A DNA stretch of 6,425 nucleotides from Erythrobacter sp. UBA2510 (GCA_002341345.1 DDNW01000133.1:36672-43096); one strand, 5' to 3'. Counted from the first letter of the stretch, positions 1 through 5,913 are shown. Notes: generated by a model not told the origin, from the letters alone. Program-made: numbers and translations.

Positions 1-179
1 CGAGAAGCGCGGCGATATGCAGGGCTGGCGATCGGTAATCGGTAAAAGGGTACAATTATCGGCTCGCCATTGTCGCGCAGGATTGGCTTTGCCTAGACGA
101 CTGGCTCTTGCCTGCAAAGACGTTCAGGCGAAGAGGGACTGGGCGATCACGGCTGCAAACAACCGTTACCTTCCGGCCA

Positions 180-500
180 TCAATCCGGGTCGCGCGAGTG
201 GCCCTTGCCCTTATCGAAACCCTTGCCTTTGCCGGGGTGGTCATCGTCATGGTTGTCGTGGCCCTTGCCACCGCCCGTGCCGCCCGAACGTTCGTGCATA
301 TGTTCGAAAACTTTGCCAACGTTTGAGCTTTCCGACGCGCGCTCCAATGCCCGGTAGAGCCCCGGCGGCACCGATTTGGAGCTGCCCGAACTGGCGGAGG
401 ATTTGGACTCACCGGCACGTGTGCCCGCCTGTGCGGCGGTCGACGCAAACGCCAGCCCGGCCATGGCGAGGGGGAGTGCAATCAGGTAGCGATTGGTCAT
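180..500 (-). CDS. Small secreted protein with Gly/His/Asp/Lys-rich tail, function unknown
   Basis: A 106-aa protein that I cannot assign to a function. Residues 1-25 form a clear Sec signal peptide: a hydrophobic stretch ending in AAQA, with likely cleavage before GTRAGES. A Ser-rich segment follows (about 31-43), then a short, probably helical charged region (about 46-70) containing HMHE. The tail from about 73 to the end is low complexity, rich in Gly, His, Asp and Lys (for example KGHDNHDDDHPGKGKG). The ATG at 500 is chosen over in-frame upstream codons because an AGGAGA Shine-Dalgarno lies just before it and because it puts the signal peptide at the N terminus. The AAQAGTRAG junction is shared with the 89-aa protein encoded upstream on the same strand, so the two are probably related. 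The tail could bind metal or polyanions, but that is only inferred from composition. Membership of the lasso cluster is not shown. Confidence 0.78.
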   Translation of the reverse strand: MTNRYLIALPLAMAGLAFASTAAQAGTRAGESKSSASSGSSKSVPPGLYRALERASESSNVGKVFEHMHERSGGTGGGKGHDNHDDDHPGKGKGFDKGKGHSRDPD

Positions 501-823
501 GGCAATCTCCTGTGCGTTGAACGACACAATTGCTGAGTCGTTACCGGATTTTACCGCAATGCAGCGTAGAGTCCGAATCAATAACGTCGTCGCGGGCCCA
601 TCCGAGCCAAAGAATCAGACGCCTCATCGTATCAGTGAAGATATGCAGGATAATTCTGTCCCAGATCAGGACAAACGGTCTCTTGCGGCGGCCAATGGCC
701 GATCTGCCAGCATCGCGCGCGCGAATCGCGCCTGGTAGCGGGCAGGCGCACTCAATGGCACAGACCGCCCGTTTCGACGTTCAGCAATGTGGGATGTTGG
801 CCGCAGCCCGCAAATCGCAGGGA
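501..823. other. Intergenic stretch without a supported gene
   Basis: This 323-nt stretch separates the two small exported-protein genes. The open frames crossing it on the plus strand run antisense into neighbouring genes, show no recognisable protein features and look like shadows. The part next to 501 must hold the 5' untranslated region and promoter of the 106-aa gene, but I see no convincing -35/-10 pair. Around 700-735 there are short GC-rich inverted repeats (CGGCC-AAT-GGCCG, and GCGCG-AAT-CGCGC). They have no T-run after them on the minus strand, so they are not good intrinsic terminators. Confidence 0.5.
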
Positions 824-1093
824 TCAGTTGCCCGTGCCGAGCGAGCGACCGTTGTCGATCGCCTCGATGATCGCATAAATCACGGCAGCGCTGCTCGCCA
901 GAAGCGCGATCACCAGACCGATGGGCAGCTTGCCCGCGCCTTCTTCGCTCTCCCCCGCAACCGGAGTAGCAACCCGCATCGCCGCCACCTCGCTGACAGT
1001 CGACTGGCCCGCGCGCGTTCCAGCCTGTGCCGCGATCGGCGTGAAGGCCAACCCCATGGCAGCAGCTACCGTGACGAGATGACGAGCAATCAT
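824..1093 (-). CDS. Small exported membrane-anchored protein with GTRAG motif, function unknown
   Basis: An 89-aa protein with a Sec-type signal peptide (residues 1-24, ending in IAAQA) and predicted cleavage before GTRAGQS. A short Ala/Glu-rich linker (about 31-55) leads to one hydrophobic segment (about 57-78, PIGLVIALLASSAAVIYAII) and a short polar tail ending GRSLGTGN. This predicts a periplasmic segment tethered by a C-terminal transmembrane helix. The ATG at 1093 is preferred because GGGGAAG precedes it and because the upstream in-frame extension (MYRSCPQC...) would spoil the signal peptide. The AAQAGTRAG junction matches the 106-aa neighbour downstream, suggesting a duplicated or co-selected pair. 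It lies 132 nt beyond the end of the B2 gene on the same strand, so co-transcription is possible. A role in immunity or envelope function would be speculation. Confidence 0.75.
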   Translation of the reverse strand: MIARHLVTVAAAMGLAFTPIAAQAGTRAGQSTVSEVAAMRVATPVAGESEEGAGKLPIGLVIALLASSAAVIYAIIEAIDNGRSLGTGN

Positions 1094-1225
1094 GAACTTC
1101 CCCGATGATTCAGCGCATTGCGGGCACGAACGATACATTCATCCCCTACCGCACTGCAGCATGCTTTACAACGCAAAATAGGTATAAAACCTTAATTCGA
1201 TCGGATAGTTGCCTCGTTTCATCGC

Positions 1226-1744
1226 CTATTCGAGCCTGCTGGAATACTTATTCGTGGCAGGTCGCGCAGCTTTCGCCTCGTCATCCTCGCCCAGCAGCAC
1301 CGCATAGCGGCCCACCTCTCCGCCCATGACGACATCATCGCCACAGGCCAGCCAGGCATGCGCACAGAAGCCCGTTTCGGGTCCGTTTTCGACCCCGACA
1401 ACGATGCGACTGGCGATCTGGCGGCGCAGCAGCATACGCTGGGCAGCGATCGCCTGCACCAGGCAATCGGCCCGCCATGGTACCCGCGAAGAGATTCTCG
1501 GGACGATCCAGCCGACCTGCGTCACACGAACCCGGTCACCCGCACCGCCCTGTCGGTCAGCCACGGCATTAAGCGCCGGAATACCGCCCGCCGCCACGCG
1601 CGCCAGCACGATCCGCGCCCGCGCCAGCTCGGCCAGCGCCTCGCCCGCCATGCCCAGCAGCCACAGGGCCTTGCCGGGCGTCCAGCCCGTTGTGCCGTCA
1701 GGCCATTGTCGTGGCTGGCTTTTGCCCATGGCTTGAGGTGACAC
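1226..1744 (-). CDS. Lasso peptide leader peptidase B2 (transglutaminase-like cysteine protease)
   Basis: A 172-aa protein of the lasso B2 family (Transglut_core3 fold), which removes the leader peptide once B1 has presented it. The family signature is visible: PWRADCLVQAIAAQRMLLRR supplies the catalytic Cys (Cys94), GFCAHAWLACGDD supplies the catalytic His (His129), and Asp136 or Asp137 is a candidate third residue. The following VVMGGEVGRYAVL matches the strand region that closes the fold in this family. Length is usual for a stand-alone B2. The start is uncertain: GTG at 1744 gives 172 aa but has only a weak AAGG upstream, while ATG at 1729 gives 167 aa with no visible Shine-Dalgarno. B2 is transcribed away from the C-A-methyltransferase-kinase-B1 genes, separating it from its partner B1 by more than 4 kb. 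The 76-nt gap to the C start must hold any divergent promoters. Confidence 0.88.
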   Translation of the reverse strand: MSPQAMGKSQPRQWPDGTTGWTPGKALWLLGMAGEALAELARARIVLARVAAGGIPALNAVADRQGGAGDRVRVTQVGWIVPRISSRVPWRADCLVQAIAAQRMLLRRQIASRIVVGVENGPETGFCAHAWLACGDDVVMGGEVGRYAVLLGEDDEAKAARPATNKYSSRLE

Positions 1745-1770
1745 AATTGCGCAGCCTTGTCCAAGCGCGC

Positions 1771-1780
1771 AAAGGAGGGG
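1771..1780 (+). promoter_or_regulatory. Strong Shine-Dalgarno serving a 13-codon upstream ORF
   Basis: AAAGGAGGGG is the best ribosome-binding site seen in the window, but it lies about 40 nt before the expected start of the lasso synthetase. It is well placed for the ATG at 1783, which opens a short ORF ending in the ATGA overlap with the synthetase start. Ribosomes are therefore probably loaded here and passed to the synthetase by coupling. Confidence 0.55.
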
Positions 1781-1782
1781 GC

Positions 1783-1824
1783 ATGCACCACACCATGATC
1801 GCCCAGACCGGATGTGCCCGATGA
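1783..1824 (+). CDS. Putative 13-aa upstream ORF coupled to lasso synthetase
   Basis: The ORF encodes MHHTMIAQTGCAR and ends with TGA at 1822-1824, so its stop overlaps the synthetase ATG at 1821 in an ATGA arrangement. It has the strong AAAGGAGGGG Shine-Dalgarno just upstream, whereas the synthetase start itself has only a weak GGAT. This is the typical geometry of termination-reinitiation coupling. The peptide has no recognisable function and may matter only through being translated. It also supports 1821 rather than 1812 as the synthetase start. The evidence is positional only; no conservation could be checked. Confidence 0.4.
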   Translation: MHHTMIAQTGCAR

Positions 1825-3716
1825 GCGGGATTGCCGCGATCTTCTATACCAGCGGCGCTCAAGCCAAGGCGGACACCCTTGCCGCCATGCTCGCAGCACT
1901 GCCCTGCCGCACACCGGACGAGACGCATAGTTGGGCGGAAGGCCCGGTCGCGCTCGGCCATGCCACACGCCATTCGACCGCTGAAGGACGCCAGAGCCAC
2001 CAGCCGCTCGCCAGTGCCGATGGCAGATTGCGCCTCGTGTTCGACGGCTACCTCGCCAATATCGACGAACTGCGCCGTACCTTGCACGAACGTGGCGCAC
2101 GGCTGCGCGACAATTCCGACGCCGAGCTCGTGCTTCATGCCTATGAGGCGTGGGGCGAAGGCGCTGCAAAGCAGCTCGAGGGGGAATTCGCCTTCATCCT
2201 GTGGGACGGGCGCAGGAATGAACTGTTTTGCGCCCGCGACCATCAGGGTCTGCGCCCGCTCTATTACCACTGGGACGGCCAGCGCCTGCTGCTGGCCTCG
2301 GATGTCGCCGCAATCCTCGCCGCCCTGCCGCATCGTCCGGCACTCAACATGGGCTATCTGGCCGAGCTGTTGCGCTTTAGCTTCTACACGACCGACGAGA
2401 CGGTGTGGTCGGGCATCATGCGCCTGCCGCCGGCGCACGGGCTATGCGCACGGACCAACGGAATCGACCGGACCCGCTATTGGGCGCTCGATTGCACCCG
2501 GCGGCTGCATTATCCGTGCGCGGAGGATTACGCCGAGCAATACCGCGCCCTGCTTTTCGAAAGCGTGCGGCGCAGCGCCCGGACCGATGCGCCACTCGCG
2601 GTCGAAGTCAGCGGCGGGCTCGATTCGACAGCCCTGTTCTGCGTCGCCCACCAGCTTCAGCAGCAAGATCGCCTGCCCGCGCCCGAATTGCGCGGCTACA
2701 CGATGGCCGGGCCCGCCGGGACGCCCGCCGACGAGATTGAATATGTCCATGCTGTGACGCGGCAATTGGGCGTGACGATCACCGAAACGCCCTATTTCCT
2801 GCCCGAACTGGCATGGTTCACCGCCGATGCGAACGCGCATCTCGATGTGCCGTTGCTGCCCAATGGCGCGATTTCACTAACCGAAGAACGGACTTACGCC
2901 GCCGACGGCTGCCGCGCCTGTATCAACGGCGTGGGCGGCGACCAGTGGCTCGACGGGTCGATGTTTTACTATCGCGAATTGTCGCAGGCGGGCGACTGGC
3001 GCGAATTCGCGCGCTCCGCCAAGGCCGACATCGCCGGCATAGGGTTGCGCTCGACCGCGCGACAAATTCTGTTCAAGGCCATTGGTCCCGCCGCGCCGGC
3101 ACCAATACGAGCCATGGCGCGGACCATGCGCAAGCGGGTTTCGGGTTTGACAGCCGCGAGTGATATCATTGCCCTCTCGCCGCAAGCAGAAGAGGAATTG
3201 CAGGCCCGTCGCGACCGCTATCTGGCGACCTTGCCCGCAGATCCGCACGAGCGGCTGAAATGGGGCAAGGTTGAGGACCCGATGTGGCCCTTTCTCTACG
3301 ACCTCAATGCGCGGCAAGCCGCGATGAATGGCATATCGCAGCGCCACCCGATGCTGGCGCGGCGCTATATCGAGTTCATGGCGGCGGTCCCCGAACACAG
3401 ATTACAGCGCGGCGGGGTGAAGAAATTGCTGCATCGCGAAGCACTTAACGGCATTTTGCCTGACCAGGTTCGCCTTCGCACCAGCGAGGGCGCAACCGAC
3501 CAGGTCTTTACCCGGCATGAGTCGGCCCTGATCGAAACTTTGCGGGTTGACTGGCCCCGAACCGCCGAAACGCTCGTGAATCGCGACGAAATAAAGCGTT
3601 GCATTGCAACATATTGCGCCGCAGCAATTGACTCCAAGCCAATGCTTAACTTATGGATGCCATACGTAATTGCCACAGTATGCGGCAGTTTGGACCGTTC
3701 AACGCCAGAACAATGA
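1821..3716 (+). CDS. Lasso peptide macrolactam synthetase C (asparagine synthetase B-like)
   Basis: A 631-aa ATP-dependent cyclase that adenylates the ring-closing acidic side chain of the core (predicted Asp8) so that the new N terminus can attack it, forming the lasso macrolactam in the cytoplasm. The N-terminal glutaminase-like domain (about 1-200) begins MSGIAAIF, with Ser where amidotransferases have the catalytic Cys, as expected for lasso cyclases that do not use glutamine. LEGEFAFILWD (119-129) and ARDHQGLRPLYYH (138-150) are family landmarks. The synthetase domain has the PP-loop SGGLDS (264-269) and GVGGDQWLDG (370-379). Length is typical. ATG at 1821 is chosen because residues 2-4 align with the usual (C/S)GI start; an upstream ATG at 1812 adds only three residues. 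The gene ends 8 nt before precursor A, suggesting coupled expression. Its 3' end is noticeably less GC-rich than the rest and may contain a promoter for A. Confidence 0.93.
   Translation: MSGIAAIFYTSGAQAKADTLAAMLAALPCRTPDETHSWAEGPVALGHATRHSTAEGRQSHQPLASADGRLRLVFDGYLANIDELRRTLHERGARLRDNSDAELVLHAYEAWGEGAAKQLEGEFAFILWDGRRNELFCARDHQGLRPLYYHWDGQRLLLASDVAAILAALPHRPALNMGYLAELLRFSFYTTDETVWSGIMRLPPAHGLCARTNGIDRTRYWALDCTRRLHYPCAEDYAEQYRALLFESVRRSARTDAPLAVEVSGGLDSTALFCVAHQLQQQDRLPAPELRGYTMAGPAGTPADEIEYVHAVTRQLGVTITETPYFLPELAWFTADANAHLDVPLLPNGAISLTEERTYAADGCRACINGVGGDQWLDGSMFYYRELSQAGDWREFARSAKADIAGIGLRSTARQILFKAIGPAAPAPIRAMARTMRKRVSGLTAASDIIALSPQAEEELQARRDRYLATLPADPHERLKWGKVEDPMWPFLYDLNARQAAMNGISQRHPMLARRYIEFMAAVPEHRLQRGGVKKLLHREALNGILPDQVRLRTSEGATDQVFTRHESALIETLRVDWPRTAETLVNRDEIKRCIATYCAAAIDSKPMLNLWMPYVIATVCGSLDRSTPEQ
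3628..3657 (+). promoter_or_regulatory. Possible internal promoter for precursor A
   Basis: Inside the 3' end of the synthetase gene, a locally AT-richer patch contains TTGACT (3628-3633; five of six bases of the -35 consensus) and, after an 18-nt spacer, TATGGA (3652-3657; a weak -10). Transcription from here would give a 5' leader of about 60 nt before the precursor ATG. RiPP precursors are often needed in excess over their enzymes, so a dedicated promoter is plausible, but the -10 match is poor and the sequence is also coding. Confidence 0.22.
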
Positions 3717-3724
3717 GGCCCGCC

Positions 3725-3874
3725 ATGAGCAACGATTTTCGCAATGCAAAATCCGTCGGCCGGAAGAGCTACATCCGCCCCGCGCTCACCGTTCACGGCT
3801 CGGTTCGCAACCTCACCGGTGGCAGCACGGGCCCCAACGGTGACACCATGTCCACCTTCATGCAGATGCCGTAA
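3725..3874 (+). CDS. Lasso peptide precursor A
   Basis: A 49-aa precursor. The leader carries the B1/RRE recognition motif YxxPxLxxxGxxxxLT as YIRPALTVHGSVRNLT (residues 16-31). Thr31 is the conserved Thr at -2 and Gly32 is -1, so the core is residues 33-49: GSTGPNGDTMSTFMQMP. Gly1 to Asp8 gives an eight-residue macrolactam ring, followed by a nine-residue tail in which Phe13 and the Met residues are candidate plugs. The ATG at 3725 is preferred: GAGG lies 6 nt upstream, overlapping the end of the synthetase gene. An in-frame ATG at 3713 overlaps the synthetase stop but has no Shine-Dalgarno. The core lacks Arg, Lys, Cys and a C-terminal Ser, which matters for the methyltransferase and kinase downstream. 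A start of the core at Gly32 (nine-residue ring) is less likely because Thr would then be at -1. The exact three-dimensional topology cannot be read from sequence. Confidence 0.92.
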   Translation: MSNDFRNAKSVGRKSYIRPALTVHGSVRNLTGGSTGPNGDTMSTFMQMP

Positions 3875-3887
3875 CCTGAATTTCGCT

Positions 3888-3908
3888 GCGAGCGCGGAGA
3901 TCCTCGCT
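3888..3908 (+). promoter_or_regulatory. Small stem-loop overlapping the methyltransferase ribosome-binding site
   Basis: In the 36-nt gap between A and the methyltransferase, GCGAG (3888-3892) can pair with CTCGC (3903-3907). Alternatively AGCG/CGCT (3891-3894 with 3905-3908) pairs, with an inner GG/CC. Either fold encloses the GGAGA Shine-Dalgarno at 3896-3900. It could lower enzyme translation relative to the precursor or protect the A transcript end. The stem is short, so support is modest. Confidence 0.25.
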
Positions 3909-3910
3909 TA

Positions 3911-5035
3911 ATGGTCTCCTTGCTCGACGAGCATCACGGTTATCTGAGCCTCGCCGGCCGATCCGAAATTTACGGACAGGCTATCGAGGCTCTTTTGCGT
4001 CCGGGTGATGTCGTCGCCGATCTCGGCTGCGGCGTCGGCGTATTGGGGCTGCAATGTCTGCAGGCAGGCGCCGCCCGCGCCTACGGGATCGACTATTCGG
4101 ACGCGATCGAACTGGCACGCGAAACCATGGCCCGCGCCGGGCTGTCCGACCGCTACACCTGCATCCGCAATTCGACCTACCGGGCGCAGCTTCCCGAACA
4201 GGTCGATCTCATCATCTGCGACCATGTCGGCTATTTCGGCTTCGACTACGGCATTGTCGAGATGATGGCCGATGCGCGTCGCCGTCTGCTGAAACCGGGC
4301 GGCAGGACCATCCCGCAGGCCGTCGCGCCGGTCGTCGCCGGGGTCTCCTCCGCCGAATGTCTTGAACAGGCGAGTTGGTGGGCCGAAGACGATTTTCCCG
4401 AGGAATATCACTGGCTCAACACCTATGCCCGCAACACCAAGCATACCGCGATGTTCAAACCCGACGACCTGTGCAGCGCGCCGGTCACGCTCGGTTCGGT
4501 CCGGCTTGACCGCGAGGACGGTGAAGCCTCGGCGATGGCCGGTACGCTGGTCGCGACGCGCGATTGCCGCTTCGATGGCCTCGGCGGCTGGTTCGAATGC
4601 GAGATGGCGCCTGGCGTCACCATGACCAATTCGCCGCTGGCCGAGCCACGGATCGACCGCAATCACGTTTTTCTGCCCTGCGAGCAGGCCTTCGATGTGA
4701 AAGCGGGCGACGAGATCGCAGTCGCGCTGCGTTTCCGCCATGATGGCGAAATGATCGCCTGGGACGTTACGCCACCGGGCGGCGCGCCCCGGCAGCGCAT
4801 GTCGACCTGGAAAAGCAAGGTGCTGACGCCCGCCGATCTGGTCGCCGAGAAGGACACGCCATTGTCTCTCAATCCCACCGGCACGGCACGCCGGGTGATC
4901 CTGTCGCTGGTCGACGGCATGCGCAGCGCCGCCGAGATAGAGGCGCTGGTGATGGAGCAGCACAACGACCTCTTCCCCAATCCCGCCGAACTACGCCGCT
5001 TCGTCCGCCGCGAACTGGGCCACGCCGCGCAATGA
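3911..5035 (+). CDS. PRMT-like SAM methyltransferase fused to a C-terminal PqqD-like (RRE) domain
   Basis: A 374-aa protein, predicted to methylate the lasso peptide or its precursor using S-adenosylmethionine. Residues 30-62 hold Rossmann motif I and the acidic post-I residue (VVADLGCGVGVLGL, then GIDYS). CDHVGYFGFDYG (103-114) sits where protein arginine methyltransferases have the double-E loop (SExMGxxLxxE), but the first Glu is Asp104 and the second position is Tyr113. LLKPGGRTIPQ (126-136) follows as in PRMTs, and a beta-barrel-like region (about 140-300) includes GGWFECEM and TNSP; the PRMT THW loop is not evident. Residues about 317-370 (LSLNPTGTARRVILSLVDG... ELRRFVRREL) resemble the PqqD/RRE winged helix, which binds leader peptides. 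GGAGA precedes the ATG by 10 nt. The stop overlaps the kinase start (ATGA). The fold assignment is good; target and chemistry are unknown, and arginine methylation of the core is excluded because it has no Arg. Confidence 0.82.
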   Translation: MVSLLDEHHGYLSLAGRSEIYGQAIEALLRPGDVVADLGCGVGVLGLQCLQAGAARAYGIDYSDAIELARETMARAGLSDRYTCIRNSTYRAQLPEQVDLIICDHVGYFGFDYGIVEMMADARRRLLKPGGRTIPQAVAPVVAGVSSAECLEQASWWAEDDFPEEYHWLNTYARNTKHTAMFKPDDLCSAPVTLGSVRLDREDGEASAMAGTLVATRDCRFDGLGGWFECEMAPGVTMTNSPLAEPRIDRNHVFLPCEQAFDVKAGDEIAVALRFRHDGEMIAWDVTPPGGAPRQRMSTWKSKVLTPADLVAEKDTPLSLNPTGTARRVILSLVDGMRSAAEIEALVMEQHNDLFPNPAELRRFVRRELGHAAQ

Positions 5036-5913
5036 CACTCACCGCCGATCAAAACGATGTGCGTTCCCAGCGTCCAATGGATGTTCCTGCCTTCGACAGC
5101 TGGACCGATCCCGAAGGTGGCACGGTCGCATTCTTCTATCGCCTGACTGATGGCTATCTGCTGCGCTTTCCCGACCGGGTAGATTTCGAAATCGACGCCG
5201 AAACACTGGCCGTGCGCAGCTTTCCCGCCAGCGAGGACATGGTCGATGTGGCCGAAGCGCTGCTGCACAACGCGATCGCGCCATTGGTCGGCAACCATTC
5301 CGGACGCCTGCACCTGCACGGCAGCGCCGTAGTAATTGGAGGGCGCGGCTACGCCTTTCTCGGCCTCTCGCGCCGGGGCAAGACCACGTTGGCTGCGGCC
5401 TTTGCGCGCGCCGGGTATCCCTTCCTGACCGAAGACGTGGTCAAGCTGGAACGGCGGGTCGGCGAAAGCGGCTTGGCCGAATATATCGTTCACCCCGCCC
5501 GCCCGGTGCTGCGCCTGTACGTCGACAGCGCCTCCCACGTGCTCCAAAGCGAGCTCGACTGGGGCGAGGACGATGGCAAGACCGAGATCGCCGCCGACCA
5601 TGCGCTTCCCCATGCCGACAGCCCGGTGCCGCTGGGCGGGATAATCCTGCTTGGTCCCGGCGAAAATGATGACATGTCCTTCGCGCGCATTGCCGCACCC
5701 GACGCGCTGCCCGCAATCCTGCAGCAGGCTTTCATCCTCGACGTCGAGGACAAGCCGCGCCTGCGCGGCCATTTCCAGCGACTGGGCGACCTTGCGATGG
5801 ACACGGACTGCTATGCACTGGACTTTCCGCGCGTTTTCGAAGCATTACCGTTCGTAATCGACCTGGTAGTCGGCGCAATTGGCAATGGTGGTACGCGCGA
5901 TGGAAATGGATGA
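5032..5913 (+). CDS. HPr kinase-like lasso peptide kinase
   Basis: A 293-aa protein resembling the C-terminal catalytic domain of HPr kinase/phosphorylase. Related kinases in paeninodin-type lasso clusters phosphorylate the peptide on its C-terminal Ser. The first 85 residues form a family-typical N-terminal region. LHLHGSAVVIGGRGYAFLG (93-111) leads into the P-loop GLSRRGKTT (111-119), which keeps the GxSxxGKT pattern but has Arg where HPr kinases usually have Gly. FLTEDVV (131-137) carries the Glu-Asp pair at the position of the catalytic Asp region. LGGIILLGPG (201-210) is a later core strand. The ATG at 5032 overlaps the methyltransferase TGA and the 3' end overlaps B1, so expression is coupled to both. 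This core ends in Pro, so candidate acceptors are Ser2, Thr3, Thr9, Ser11 and Thr12. A role other than kinase (for example ATP-driven binding) cannot be excluded. Confidence 0.84.
   Translation: MTLTADQNDVRSQRPMDVPAFDSWTDPEGGTVAFFYRLTDGYLLRFPDRVDFEIDAETLAVRSFPASEDMVDVAEALLHNAIAPLVGNHSGRLHLHGSAVVIGGRGYAFLGLSRRGKTTLAAAFARAGYPFLTEDVVKLERRVGESGLAEYIVHPARPVLRLYVDSASHVLQSELDWGEDDGKTEIAADHALPHADSPVPLGGIILLGPGENDDMSFARIAAPDALPAILQQAFILDVEDKPRLRGHFQRLGDLAMDTDCYALDFPRVFEALPFVIDLVVGAIGNGGTRDGNG

Noticed and set aside
17..520. Plus-strand open frame of 167 codons
   Set aside because: It lies antisense to the 106-aa secreted-protein gene, is extremely rich in Arg, Pro and Cys, and shows no domain features. 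The minus strand has a signal peptide and a good ribosome-binding site.
700..735. GC-rich inverted repeats as a terminator or small RNA
   Set aside because: The arms are only 5 bp, no T-run follows on either strand, and there is no promoter in front.
1175..1193. Possible terminator after B2 on the minus strand (AGGT-TTTAT-ACCT followed by ATTTT)
   Set aside because: The stem is only 4 bp and AT-containing, and the T-run is four bases, too weak to call an intrinsic terminator.
523..1750. Repeated 11-mer GACACAATTGC at 523-533 and 1740-1750, upstream of the 106-aa gene and at the B2 start
   Set aside because: Several exact 11-mer repeats are expected by chance in a window of this size, and the two copies lie at different distances from their start codons. 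A shared operator is not supported without further copies.
1812..1820. Alternative synthetase start giving MCPMSGI, with Cys at position 2 as in glutamine-dependent asparagine synthetases
   Set aside because: The catalytic Cys must directly precede the GI of the fold. Here Ser occupies that place and the Cys lies in a three-residue extension, so a glutaminase function is not supported.
3713..3724. Alternative precursor start at 3713 (ATGA overlap with the synthetase stop), adding four residues
   Set aside because: It has no Shine-Dalgarno, while the ATG at 3725 has GAGG at ideal spacing. The leader motif is unaffected either way.
3908..4963. Long minus-strand open frame (351 codons) opposite the methyltransferase
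   Set aside because: Shadow ORF of a GC-rich gene. The plus strand has clear methyltransferase and PqqD-like motifs and operon spacing. The minus frame shows no recognisable family.
4663..5772. Long minus-strand open frame (369 codons) opposite the methyltransferase/kinase junction
   Set aside because: It spans the junction of two well-supported plus-strand genes and has no recognisable domains, so it is a shadow.
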